Assembly (NCBI GenBank): GCA_964427005.1
Contig: CAYRTL010000001.1
Span: 1-64,000 of the forward strand
Source of the DNA: JAMXLO01 sp964427005
GTDB lineage: Bacteria > Pseudomonadota > Alphaproteobacteria > Acetobacterales > Acetobacteraceae
Length of the DNA stretch: 64,000 bases
Direction of reading: 5' to 3'
Positions 25,799 through 34,800 of this stretch are shown here, piece after piece (position 1 is the stretch's first letter; the number at the start of each line of letters is the position of its first letter). The position numbers and the translations under genes were made by a program. The notes below the pieces were generated by a model that saw only the letters and a program-made list of their open reading frames with translations, had not been told where the DNA came from and did not search any database.

Positions 25799-26656
25799 AT
25801 GCACTGGACTGATCGGCGTGAACGCTTCCGCGCGGTTTTGGCTGGGAATCAATGCATTCACCCGGGCTCGGTGTTCGACCCGATTTCTGCACGGATTGCC
25901 GAGGAACTGGGGTTTGAAGTCGGCATGTTTGCCGGCTCGATCGCATCGTTCACCGTGCTGGGCGCACCGGACCTGATCGTGTTGACGCTCACCGAGTTCG
26001 CCGAGCAGGCGTACCGGATCAACCGCGCGGGTAAGCTACCGCTGTTGGTGGATGCGGATCATGGCTATGGCAACGCGCTGAATGTGATGCGCACGGTGCA
26101 GGAGCTGGAAACCGCCGGGGTTGCGGCGATGTGCATCGAGGACACGCTGCTGCCACGCGCCTATGGCGAGAAGAAGCCGAGTTTGATCTCACTGGACGAA
26201 GGCGTCGGCAAAATGCGCGCGGCGCTTGCTGCGCGAGAGGATCCGTCTTTCGTCATTGTCGGGCGCACCAGCGCGGCGGCGATCACCGGGACGGAGGACG
26301 TGGTGCGCCGCGCCAAGGCGTATGAGGAGGTTGGTGTTGATGCGCTGTTCTTCGCCGGCGGCGTCACGCGCGAACAGCTCGATGCGATCTCGTCGGCGGT
26401 GAGGCTGCCTTTGATGATGGGCGGCGGCCGCGACGGGCTGGATCGTGACTACCTCGCGAGCCGGCGCGTGCGGATTGCACTGCAGGGCCATCAGCCGTTC
26501 TCAGCCGCGGTGCAGGCGGTTTACAACACGCTGAAAGCGCTGCGCGAGGGAATGAAGCCGACTGAGCTGCAGGGCATTGCATCGGCCGAGATGATGCGGC
26601 GCGTCACCCGCGAAGGCGATTACAAGACCTGGACGGAGAAATTCCTGGGCGGTTGA
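25799..26656 (+). CDS. Oxaloacetate decarboxylase-like protein (isocitrate lyase/PEP mutase superfamily)
   Basis: 285 residues, closest in character to the Pseudomonas PA4872-type oxaloacetate decarboxylase. Motifs: HPGSVFDPISARIAEELGFE, AGSIASFTVLGAPDL, LLVDADHGYGNALNVMRTV (Asp85 and Asp87) and MCIEDTLLPRAYG (Glu114, Asp115). No EDK...NS signature, so not PEP mutase. Strong ribosome-binding site (GGGGGAG, 6 bases before ATG). Third gene of the forward cluster after the ThDP enzyme and transporter, with a 30-base gap. Followed by a type C palindrome between convergent genes. Confidence 0.9.
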   Translation: MHWTDRRERFRAVLAGNQCIHPGSVFDPISARIAEELGFEVGMFAGSIASFTVLGAPDLIVLTLTEFAEQAYRINRAGKLPLLVDADHGYGNALNVMRTVQELETAGVAAMCIEDTLLPRAYGEKKPSLISLDEGVGKMRAALAAREDPSFVIVGRTSAAAITGTEDVVRRAKAYEEVGVDALFFAGGVTREQLDAISSAVRLPLMMGGGRDGLDRDYLASRRVRIALQGHQPFSAAVQAVYNTLKALREGMKPTELQGIASAEMMRRVTREGDYKTWTEKFLGG

Positions 26657-26659
26657 AGC

Positions 26660-26699
26660 ACTCCCTCCCCGGCCCTCCCCCGCTGTGCGGGAGAGGGTT
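26660..26699. repeat. Palindromic repeat, type C, between convergent genes
   Basis: CCCTCCCCCGC / GCGGGAGAGGG arms around a TGT loop, preceded by CTCCCTCCCCGG. A near-identical copy at 49962-50000 lies inside the chromate transporter gene. Here it separates the convergent decarboxylase-like and binding-protein genes and could terminate both. Confidence 0.75.
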
Positions 26700-26709
26700 G
26701 GAGCGAGGG

Positions 26710-28032
26710 TTATGCTTCGTTCGACTTGTCCAGCACCGGCTGGAATGCCGCCGTCGCCTTCTTCAACTCAGTGGCCGGATCGGCGCCCGAGACGATGTTG
26801 GTGATGGCAGTGCCGAGTGTGTCGCGGAACTCGGTGACCGGCACGATAACCGGCAGGCCGGAGCGCGCCATCTTCAGACTGGTCTGCGTCGTCTCGAACC
26901 ACTCCGGCGGGAAGGCGCTGCCCCTGATCACATCCTGCTGGTCATAACAGGACAGGCGGGCCGGCGTACCTGAACCGGTGCGCAGCACCTCGTTCAGCAT
27001 TTTCTTGCCGGTCACCCATTGCAGGAAGAGCCACGCCGGCTTCTTGTTCTTCGCCGTCGCAGGGATACCAATGCCGTCGATGAACGTTGCACAGTTGCGC
27101 ACCTTGCCAGCAACGTCCGGCGCGAACCCGACCTTGCCCACCACCTTCGACTTGTTGGGATCAAGCAGCGGCGCGGAGAACCCGATGCCATCCCACCACA
27201 TCGCGGCCCTGCCCTGCATGAATGTCGTCTGGCATTCGTTCCAGTTGAAACCAATCACACCGGGCGGTGCGCATTCGCGCATGATTTTCTGATACCAGGT
27301 CGCGGCCTCGATCGCGGCCGGCGTATCGGTCAGCAGCTTCTTGCCGTCAGGGGTGACCGTCTCCTGGTCCCATTTCAGCAGGATGTCGTCCCAGAACGTC
27401 ATGTTGGCGTTCTTCAGGCCACGACCGACGAAGCCATACACTCCCTTGGACGCATCGGTGAGCTGATGCGCCATCGTCATCATCTCATCGAGGGTCTTCG
27501 GCGGACCCTGGAGGCCCTTCTGCGCGAACAGCTCCTTGTTCCAGAAGGTGATGAACAGGTCCTGGTTGAGCGGTAACACATTCAGCTTGCCGTCCTGTCC
27601 GGTCGCGACTTCCATTGACGGCTTGCTGAAATCGGCCTGATCGAAATCGGGTGACGTCAGCGACTTGTCGGCAATAAATGGCCGCAGGTCCTCCATCCAC
27701 TTGGCGCGCTCGATCAGCCGCTTCTGCACATGCATGCCGACATTGACCACGTCGAAGCTCGGATGGCCTGTCGCCATTTCCATCGCGACCTTCGGTCGCT
27801 GCTGTTGCTCGGGGATCTGCTCAAAGCCGACTTTGATGCCGGTGAGTTCCTCGAATTCCTTCAGGTGAGCCTTGGCAACATCACCTCGCGGCGATAGCTG
27901 ATAGTTCACCTCGATCGACTGGCCCTTGAACTGCTTCCAGTCGAAGGACGACTGGGCGTTGGCCCGTTCAACGATCGCGGGTGCGGCGAGCACCGACGCG
28001 CTTGCTGCGAGCAATTGCCGACGGCGGATCAT
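26710..28032 (-). CDS. Extracellular solute-binding protein, sugar ABC importer (family 1)
   Basis: 440 residues. Tat-like signal (MIRRRQLLAASASVLAAP, cleavage after ANA near 27), then a family-1 binding protein fold with SIEVNYQLSPRGDVAKAHLKEF, EFEELTGIKV, NQDLFITFWNKELFAQKG and WWDGIGF. Periplasmic; captures a carbohydrate or sugar-like polyol for the two permeases encoded upstream on the same strand. ATG 28032 has GGAGG 6-7 bases upstream; the frame upstream belongs to the permease in another frame. It is the last gene of the importer operon. Confidence 0.92.
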   Translation of the reverse strand: MIRRRQLLAASASVLAAPAIVERANAQSSFDWKQFKGQSIEVNYQLSPRGDVAKAHLKEFEELTGIKVGFEQIPEQQQRPKVAMEMATGHPSFDVVNVGMHVQKRLIERAKWMEDLRPFIADKSLTSPDFDQADFSKPSMEVATGQDGKLNVLPLNQDLFITFWNKELFAQKGLQGPPKTLDEMMTMAHQLTDASKGVYGFVGRGLKNANMTFWDDILLKWDQETVTPDGKKLLTDTPAAIEAATWYQKIMRECAPPGVIGFNWNECQTTFMQGRAAMWWDGIGFSAPLLDPNKSKVVGKVGFAPDVAGKVRNCATFIDGIGIPATAKNKKPAWLFLQWVTGKKMLNEVLRTGSGTPARLSCYDQQDVIRGSAFPPEWFETTQTSLKMARSGLPVIVPVTEFRDTLGTAITNIVSGADPATELKKATAAFQPVLDKSNEA

Positions 28033-28073
28033 GCATTTCCTCCGGTTCGAGTTTGAATTCAACATAGAGCGGC

Positions 28074-28907
28074 TCAGCCGCCCTTCACACCGCCAGCGGT
28101 CAGGCCGGCGACGATTTCCTTCTGCATCAGCAGAGTCAGCAACAGGACGGGCGCGGTGACGATGAGCGCGGCGGCGGCCAATGGGCCCCAACTGATCTGC
28201 TCGAACGTCAGCACGTTATAGACGGCGACCGGCAAGGTGCGCGTCGTCCGTCCCGCCAGAACCACGCCGAAAATGAAGTTGTTCCACGAGAATATGAACG
28301 ACAGGATCATGGCGACCATAATGCCCGGCCGCGCCAATGGCATCGCGACATGCAGGAATGCCTGCCAGATCGTTGCGCCGTCCACCAGCGCGGCCTCTTC
28401 CAGCTCGCCGGGCAATCCTTCGAAAAAGCCGATCATCACCCAGACTACAATCGGCACTGTGATGACGAGGTGAGTGATCACCAGTGGCGTCAGCGTGCCG
28501 ATCATGCCCAGCCACTGGAACAGCAGGAAAAGCGGGATCAGGTATGACAGCCCAGGCGTGACGCGCGCGATCAGGATCAGTGCCGCCGCTTTCGTCGCCT
28601 TCGCCTTCGCGATGCCGTAGCCGGCTGGTACACCAAACAGCAACGCGAGACCTGTGGCTGAAAAGGACACGATCACCGAGTTGATCGTGTAGGTCAGGAA
28701 ATCGTTCTTCTGAAACACGTCGACGAAGTTCGCCAGCGTGGGTGGATGCGGGATGAAGACCGGTGGATACGCGGTGTTGTCCAGCTCGTTCTTCAGCGAC
28801 AGCGACAGCATCCAGAGGAAGAACAGCACCGCCGGCGAGACCAGCAGGATCACCGAGCCATAAAGCCCCAGGCGTCCAAACCAACGGCGAAGTCGATACC
28901 GCTTCAT
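28074..28907 (-). CDS. Carbohydrate ABC transporter permease (MalG-type)
   Basis: 277 residues with six membrane helices and the binding-protein-dependent transport signature (EAA loop: ELEEAALVDGATIWQAFLHVAMPLARPG). The N-terminal helix VILLVSPAVLFFLWMLSLS and a final KEIVAGLTAGGVKG tail are typical of MalG-type subunits. ATG 28907 is chosen because it forms an ATGA overlap with the stop of the MalF-type gene and has GAGG 7 bases upstream; the longer frame is a shadow. Works with the MalF-type partner and an ATPase that is not encoded nearby. Confidence 0.93.
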   Translation of the reverse strand: MKRYRLRRWFGRLGLYGSVILLVSPAVLFFLWMLSLSLKNELDNTAYPPVFIPHPPTLANFVDVFQKNDFLTYTINSVIVSFSATGLALLFGVPAGYGIAKAKATKAAALILIARVTPGLSYLIPLFLLFQWLGMIGTLTPLVITHLVITVPIVVWVMIGFFEGLPGELEEAALVDGATIWQAFLHVAMPLARPGIMVAMILSFIFSWNNFIFGVVLAGRTTRTLPVAVYNVLTFEQISWGPLAAAALIVTAPVLLLTLLMQKEIVAGLTAGGVKGG

Positions 28908-29815
28908 CGCCATGCCTCGCGCTGGCGTGCACGCAACAGCACCAGGCTGATCAGCAGGATCAGCAGGAAGAACACCACGACGATCGCTGAGCCATAGCCG
29001 AGGTCGTAGTAGGCGAATGCGGTCTGGTAGAGCAGGATGTTCAGGGTCTCGCTCGATGTGCCAGGCCCGCCGAGAGTGATCACGTAAATCGTATCGAACG
29101 TCTTCAGCGCGTCGATCAGCCGGATCACCGCCGCTACCATGATGAATGGCCAGACCAGCGGCAGCGTGATGTGGCGGAACATCTGCCACGCGCTGGCGCC
29201 GTCGAGGATCGCTGCCTCATATGGCTCCTGCGGCAGACTGGCGATGCCGCCGAGGACGATGAGCATGACCAGAGGCGTCCACTGCCAGGTCTCTACCATC
29301 ACCAGCGTGGGGATCACTGTGCTGCTGTCATACACCCAGCTCGATGGCGGCAAGCCGAGGGACGTCAGCAGGTAATTGAGCACGCCAAGCTGCGGGTGGA
29401 ACATCATCGTCCACACCAGCGCGATCGCCACCGGTGTCGCCATCATCGGCAGCACAAACAGCGTGCGCGCGAGACCGCGCAGCTTGAATTGCGAGGCAAA
29501 GCAAACCGCGGCCCAGATGCCCAATATCATCGGGGCGATCACCGTGCCGGCGGTGAACCAGATCGTACGAACGACTGCCCACAGGAACCTCTCGTCCTGC
29601 AGCATCTTCGCGTAATTGGCGATACCGACAAACGGCGTCGCGCCGGTGACCTTCCAGTCGTGCAGCGACATGAAGATGGTGAAGATCCAGGGAAACAGGA
29701 TCACCAGCAGAACAATGGCCGCGGCAGGAGCGGCAAATGCCCAATAATGGCGCGCGTACGCGCGCCCAGGCCGGGCAGCGGGCCTCAGCAGGGTCGTTGC
29801 GGTAGTCGTACTCAT
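28904..29815 (-). CDS. Sugar ABC transporter permease (MalF-type)
   Basis: 303 residues, six membrane helices, MalF-type. The cytoplasmic EAA loop is EPYEAAILDGASAWQMFRHITLPLVWP, with the expected spacing before the last two helices; FDTIYVITLGGPGTSSETL is a further family signature. The N-terminus carries a short Thr/Ala/Pro-rich tail. ATG 29815 is chosen; TTG 29827 is a possible longer start. First gene of the permease-permease-binding protein operon on the reverse strand. An 18-base perfect palindrome of GC/CG steps lies within the coding region (29749-29766). Confidence 0.92.
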   Translation of the reverse strand: MSTTTATTLLRPAARPGRAYARHYWAFAAPAAAIVLLVILFPWIFTIFMSLHDWKVTGATPFVGIANYAKMLQDERFLWAVVRTIWFTAGTVIAPMILGIWAAVCFASQFKLRGLARTLFVLPMMATPVAIALVWTMMFHPQLGVLNYLLTSLGLPPSSWVYDSSTVIPTLVMVETWQWTPLVMLIVLGGIASLPQEPYEAAILDGASAWQMFRHITLPLVWPFIMVAAVIRLIDALKTFDTIYVITLGGPGTSSETLNILLYQTAFAYYDLGYGSAIVVVFFLLILLISLVLLRARQREAWR

Positions 29816-29872
29816 CAGTCCGCCCAAAGGTGGGGCGGCGCTTATAGAGCGGCTGTCGCGGCGACGGAAGGC

Positions 29873-30367
29873 TCAGCCGGGCATGGCTATCCTTCGCCCA
29901 ACGCCGTTCGGCAAAGGCCGATCGCCCCGCAGTCGCAACACTGCCTGAATCTTTTCGGCCAGTTCAGGAGGAAACGGCGCTACGCGCCTGATGCGCAAGT
30001 CGATATGCAGGGCGATCAGTTCCTGCGCCGCAACGCGTTGGCCATTCTCCGTGTGGAACATCTCGTGGAAGTAGTGCAGCCGCTTTGCGTCCGCGCCGAG
30101 CAGATGCGGCACTACGCGCACCCGTTCGCCAACCCGCACTTCCCGCTCGTACAGCGTGTGCGTCTCGGCGGTGAACGTCGAGTTGCCGGTGGCATCGCGA
30201 TATGCCTGACCGACGCCCAGAGTATCGTAGAGCAGGTCCGTCGCCTGATCGAACAGCACGACATAGTAGGCCAGGTTCATGTGGCCATTCGCATCGATCC
30301 ACTCAGGCAGGACCACGCCTTCAGACGTCGGAAATTCCATTCGGCCAGCTTGTTGACGAAGCGGCAT
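29873..30367 (-). CDS. Thioesterase (hotdog fold, 4-hydroxybenzoyl-CoA thioesterase-like)
   Basis: About 164 residues of the hotdog thioesterase fold. The motif WIDANGHMNLAYYVVLFDQA near residue 25-45 matches the D-x-N-G-H-M-N family signature, followed by ETHTLYEREVRVGERVRV and HMFHTENGQRVAAQELIALHID-like strands typical of acyl-CoA thioesterases. Start is uncertain: ATG 30367 is used, GTG 30379 or ATG near 30340 are alternatives, none with a strong ribosome-binding site. It is divergent from the MFS exporter gene, and lies 58 bases upstream of the sugar permease genes on the same strand, so it may share their transcript. The acyl group is unknown. Confidence 0.85.
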   Translation of the reverse strand: MPLRQQAGRMEFPTSEGVVLPEWIDANGHMNLAYYVVLFDQATDLLYDTLGVGQAYRDATGNSTFTAETHTLYEREVRVGERVRVVPHLLGADAKRLHYFHEMFHTENGQRVAAQELIALHIDLRIRRVAPFPPELAEKIQAVLRLRGDRPLPNGVGRRIAMPG

Positions 30368-30390
30368 GGGGTCAAGCACACACGCATGCC

Positions 30391-31791
30391 ATGCGTCTGA
30401 TACGGGTCCATGACACCGAGGTCACCGATGGACTGCCACCGCGCGAGCGGTGGCGCGCCATGCTCGCAGTTGCCATTGCGGTTGCAATGTCGGTGCTCGT
30501 CACCTCGATTGCCAATATCGCGCTACCCACCATTGCGCATGACATGGATGCGACACCTGCGGCGTCGATCTGGGTGGTCAACGCCTATCAGCTCGCGGTC
30601 ACCGTGACATTGCTGCCATTCGCGTCCATTGGCGACATCTACGGTCATCGGCGCGTATATGTCTGGGGGCTCGCGGTCTATACCGCTGCATCCCTGCTAT
30701 GCGCGATCGCACCATCGCTGCCAGTGCTGGTAATCGGACGGGTGCTGCAAGGCTTTGGCGGCGCGGGCATCATGAGCGTCAACGGCGCACTGGTGCGCTT
30801 CATCTTCCCGCGCGATTCGCTCGGGCGCGGCATCGGCTTCAATGCGCTGGTTGTCGCAGGTTCATCCGCCGCTGGGCCATCCGTGGCAGCGGCCATCATG
30901 TCGGTGCTGTCCTGGCCGTGGTTGTTCGCATTGCAAGTCCCGGCTGGCGTGCTGGCGTTGTGGCTCGCGCACCGCTTCCTGCCCAGGACGCCGCTAGCCG
31001 GGCATCCATTCGATCCGCTCAGCGCCGTATTGAATGCGATCACATTTGGCCTGTTCATCATGGCACTCGACGGCATTGGTCGGGGCCAGGGTCCCGCAAC
31101 GGTGCTGATCGAGTTCGCGGTGAGCATGGTTGTGGGCTGGTTCTTCGTGCATCGGCAGTACTCTCTGGCTGCCCCGATGCTACCGGTCGATCTGTTTCGT
31201 CGCCCGGTGTTCGCGTTGTCCGTGGCGACCGCGATCTGCGCTCATGCGGCGCAACTCGTCGCCTTCATCGCACTGCCGTTCTACTTCCAATATGTCAGCG
31301 GACTGTCACCGATAGAAATCGGCGTGCTCATCACGCCTTGGCCCGCAGCATTGGTCGTCATGGCGCCGATCGCAGGGCGCCTTGCGGACCGTTATCCGGC
31401 AGGTCTGCTGGGTGGTTTCGGTCTGGCGGTCATGACACTCGGCTTGCTGCTCGTGCTGTTCATGCCACCCCGCCCCACGTCGTTTGACGTTGCATGGCGG
31501 CTCGCCGTGTGCGGCGTCGGGTTTGGCTTCTTTCAGTCACCTAACAATCGGCTGATGATCGCGAGCGCACCGCGCGATCGCGCCGGCGCCGGCAGCGGCA
31601 TGCTTTCCACGTCGCGCCTGCTGGGGCAGACGACTGGCAGCGCGCTTGTTGCCTTGCTATTTGGACTGACGCATGGCGCAGAGGGTTCCGTCGAACTCGG
31701 AACCAAGCTCGCCATCGGCATGGCAGTGAGTTTCGCGGGTCTGGCGATGATCCTCAGCAGCCTGCGCCTGCGTCAACCGCAGTCGGTTTGA
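30391..31791 (+). CDS. MFS transporter, EmrB/QacA-like drug:proton exporter
   Basis: About 466 residues with 13-14 hydrophobic helices. Helix 1 and its flank (AIAVAMSVLVTSIANIALPT), motif A-like loop FASIGDIYGHRRVYVWGL, motif C-type region GRVLQGFGGAGIMSVNGALVR and GSSAAGPSVAAAI identify the DHA2-like family. Probable proton-driven exporter of small hydrophobic molecules; substrate unknown. The start is not certain: ATG 30391 has no clear ribosome-binding site and ATG 30460 would still keep helix 1. It starts 24 bases from the divergent thioesterase gene and converges with the hybrid kinase gene. Confidence 0.88.
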   Translation: MRLIRVHDTEVTDGLPPRERWRAMLAVAIAVAMSVLVTSIANIALPTIAHDMDATPAASIWVVNAYQLAVTVTLLPFASIGDIYGHRRVYVWGLAVYTAASLLCAIAPSLPVLVIGRVLQGFGGAGIMSVNGALVRFIFPRDSLGRGIGFNALVVAGSSAAGPSVAAAIMSVLSWPWLFALQVPAGVLALWLAHRFLPRTPLAGHPFDPLSAVLNAITFGLFIMALDGIGRGQGPATVLIEFAVSMVVGWFFVHRQYSLAAPMLPVDLFRRPVFALSVATAICAHAAQLVAFIALPFYFQYVSGLSPIEIGVLITPWPAALVVMAPIAGRLADRYPAGLLGGFGLAVMTLGLLLVLFMPPRPTSFDVAWRLAVCGVGFGFFQSPNNRLMIASAPRDRAGAGSGMLSTSRLLGQTTGSALVALLFGLTHGAEGSVELGTKLAIGMAVSFAGLAMILSSLRLRQPQSV

Positions 31792-31826
31792 CAGATGGCC
31801 GAGGGCACATAGGTCAGAAAGGCCGA

Positions 31827-34800
31827 TTACGCCGCTCTGCTGTCACGGTTGTTCCAGCGGCGCTCGATATCATCCAGACAGGCGGTCATCGCGGGACCCA
31901 GGCGCGCGGTTACCTTCTCCAGCCGCTCCACCAGCGCTTCGGCGTGTGAACGGTCGTTCCGCGTGACGGCATCGGCGATCTCCTCCAAGACCTCGCCGAG
32001 TCCGATGGCGCCGCATGTCTCGGCCAGACCGCTGATCTCCTCGCAGTTGCGCACGATGGTGCCCGCTTCCCATCCGGGCAACAGCTCGCCCAGGCGCATG
32101 CAGCGTGCTGAAGCATCGGCGATGAAGTCGGCAACACAGGCGCGCGCGCGCGCAATGCCGACGACAGCTACCATCTCCTCCAGGAACACCTGCGACACGT
32201 CGGCGGCGTACTCGCTTGTCCAGCCGTCTGTCTGCGCCATTGCATCTGTCACGATCGACTCGTCTCTTTGCGGCTGCGCTGACGCACCGCCGGGCAGCCA
32301 GCGCCGGAGCGTTGCGCTCAGATGATCGAAGTTCACTGGCTTTTCGAGCACCGCAGTGAACCCGGCCTCGATGCAGCGCTTCCGCATCACCGGCCCCTTC
32401 AACCCCGTCAACGCAATGATCGGTATCGTTGCGACTCGCCCATGTATGCTGCGGATTCGGCGTGTGGCATCGAATCCATCCCGATGCGGCATCTGGATAT
32501 CCATCAGAATCGCATCAAAGCTGTCGCGGCTGGCGATCCGCACCGCTTCGTCGCCATCGTTGGCGACGAACGCAGAGAAGCCGCGGCGCGTCAGGGCGGC
32601 GAGGAGAAGCGCTTGATTGATCCTGTCGTCTTCCACGATCAGGATCCGGCCGCCGCGAGCCATCGGTGCCATCGGCTCCAAAGGCTCGAACGGTGACCTC
32701 TGTGAGAGTAACTGTTGCGCCAGAGACGCGACATAGTAGGCGTCCACCGGCGTAGGAATCACCGCATCCACCTGCGCGGGAGCGGCGCCATCACCGAGCC
32801 AGATCACAACCGCCCGGCTGCCGAAAACGGTGGCACGAAGGCGGAGCAGGAACACCTCCGCCGCCATCCCCACCAGCCGTCCCTGCACAAGGACAAGATC
32901 CAACGCGCCACGCTGCGCGTCCATGCGTTCGGCAAGTGCCAGGCCGAGATATCCATCCGGCGCCATTTCTACCATTACGCCGGCATCGGCGAGTTGGCTC
33001 GCGATGGTGCGGGCACCGGCATCCTCGTCGCCCACCAGCAGCGCAGTCCTGCCCGCCAGTGGCAGATTGCGAGGCATCTGCGGAATGCGTTCGGCAGGGA
33101 ATTCGAAGGTGAATTCACTGCCAACGCCGAGAGCACTTTCGACGGTCAACGTGCCGCCCATCAGCGCGGCGTTCTCGCGGCACAGCGCAAGCCCAAGCCC
33201 GAGACCTGGATGGCCTGAATTCTCCTGATCGCGCCCACGCCTGAAGCGCTCGAAAATGGCGTTCCGATCTTCTGGGGCAATGCCGGGGCCGGTATCCGAT
33301 ACGGCGATCTTGATTTGTGTGGCGCTGCTGTCACCGGCGACCGCCGATGCACGAATTTCAACCTGCCCACTGGCGGTGAACTTGATGGCATTGCCCACCA
33401 GATTGAACAGCACCTGTCGCATTCGGGTGGGATCAATGCGCCAGTAGCCGCGCAGCAAGTCGTCGTAGCGCGTCTTGAGCTCGAGGCCCTTGTCGCGTGC
33501 CTGCGGCTGCAACGTGTCTGCGACCTCCTGCACCAGGCCGATGACATCCACCTCGTCCATCTGAAGTCCGGCGTTACCGACTTCGCCGCTGGCGATCTCC
33601 AGCAGGCCGTTCAGCATGGCGAGCAGCGCCTCACAGCTCGCCCGGATTCGCTGCAGCCAGATGCGCTGCTCCTGCTCGAGTTCGCTATCGAGCAAAAGGG
33701 CGCAGATCCCCATGATGGAGTTCATCGGCGTCCTGACGTCATGACCGAGTGCAGCCAGCACGCGGTCACGCTCGCGGCGGATCGAGGCCGCCTCCTCCTG
33801 AAGCGCCTGACTTGCAGCCGAGGTGGCAGCGAGCTCACTCGAAAGACGCATCTCATGGGTGACATCGCGGCCGAGAACGGTGAATGTGCCATCCGGCAGA
33901 GGCTCGATACTGACCCGATAGAGACGTTGCTGCCCGTCCTGGCTCGCAATAGTGACGGCCATTCCGTCCTGCCGCGAGCGGGCTTCCAGAGCGCCGATAA
34001 TCGCACGCCCGTTCTCATCCGCCCGCGCCAAGCCGAGGGCGGCGACAAGCGGTTGGCCAGGTGCCTCGCGTAACAGGTCGGGCGCAAAGCCTTGCACGGT
34101 CACGATGCAACCTCGCCTGTCGAGTTCGACCTGCCAGTCGGCACCAAACCCCGTCGGTGTCGGTTTGCCTTCGGGCCGGCCCCGCCGCGTGAACATCGGT
34201 GACACCAGCCACGCCAGCCAGACTGCCAGCAGGTAGGCGCCCAGGATGGCAATGGCACGGTTGCCCAGCCAGTGGTTCCTCAGTGCCAGGTCGGTATCCA
34301 TGCGTGCGGTCACGCTCAGATCGACTGTCCGCAATGGAGCGGAAACGGCCAACTCGCGAGGCGTCCCGAACAGCCGGTGTGCGAAGGACATGAGGCGCAT
34401 GCCCCATTCCGTATCGCCGTCCCCGGCGACAACCGGCCGGATCGGCGCGTCGTCCGCGGATATGATCAGCCCGCCATCCGCGCCGCGAAGCTCGACCGCA
34501 ACGCCCGGACCAAACCAGGTGTGACCAATCAGCCGGCCGATGTCTTCACTCCGCAGCAGCGCGCCGACAACACCTGCGATCTTGCCGGAGTTGTCGCGAA
34601 CCACCCGGGTCAGGACCATCGAGGCACCTGGACGAAGCCAGGCCTCAGCACGCTGCAAGCGCAAGCCGGTCGCGCTGTCGGCTACGGCGCGGCGAAACCA
34701 CTGGGCATCTGCCACCGACGCATCCGCTGCGGGAAACGGAGAGGACGCAGCCAGCAGCTGACCGGAAGCACTGATCGCGAAGGTGGTGCTCATGGGCGGC

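Noticed and set aside
21971..26656. Phosphonate biosynthesis (PEP mutase plus phosphonopyruvate decarboxylase) cluster
   Set aside because: Neither ICL/PEP-mutase homologue has the EDK...NS signature of true PEP mutase, and the ThDP enzyme is acetolactate-synthase-sized rather than the short phosphonopyruvate decarboxylase. No phosphonate tailoring gene is near.
29749..29766. Perfect 18-base GC/CG palindrome in the sugar permease gene
   Set aside because: It lies well inside a conserved coding region encoding an Arg/Ala-rich cytoplasmic tail; alternating GC in such codons easily yields a palindrome, with no sign of function.
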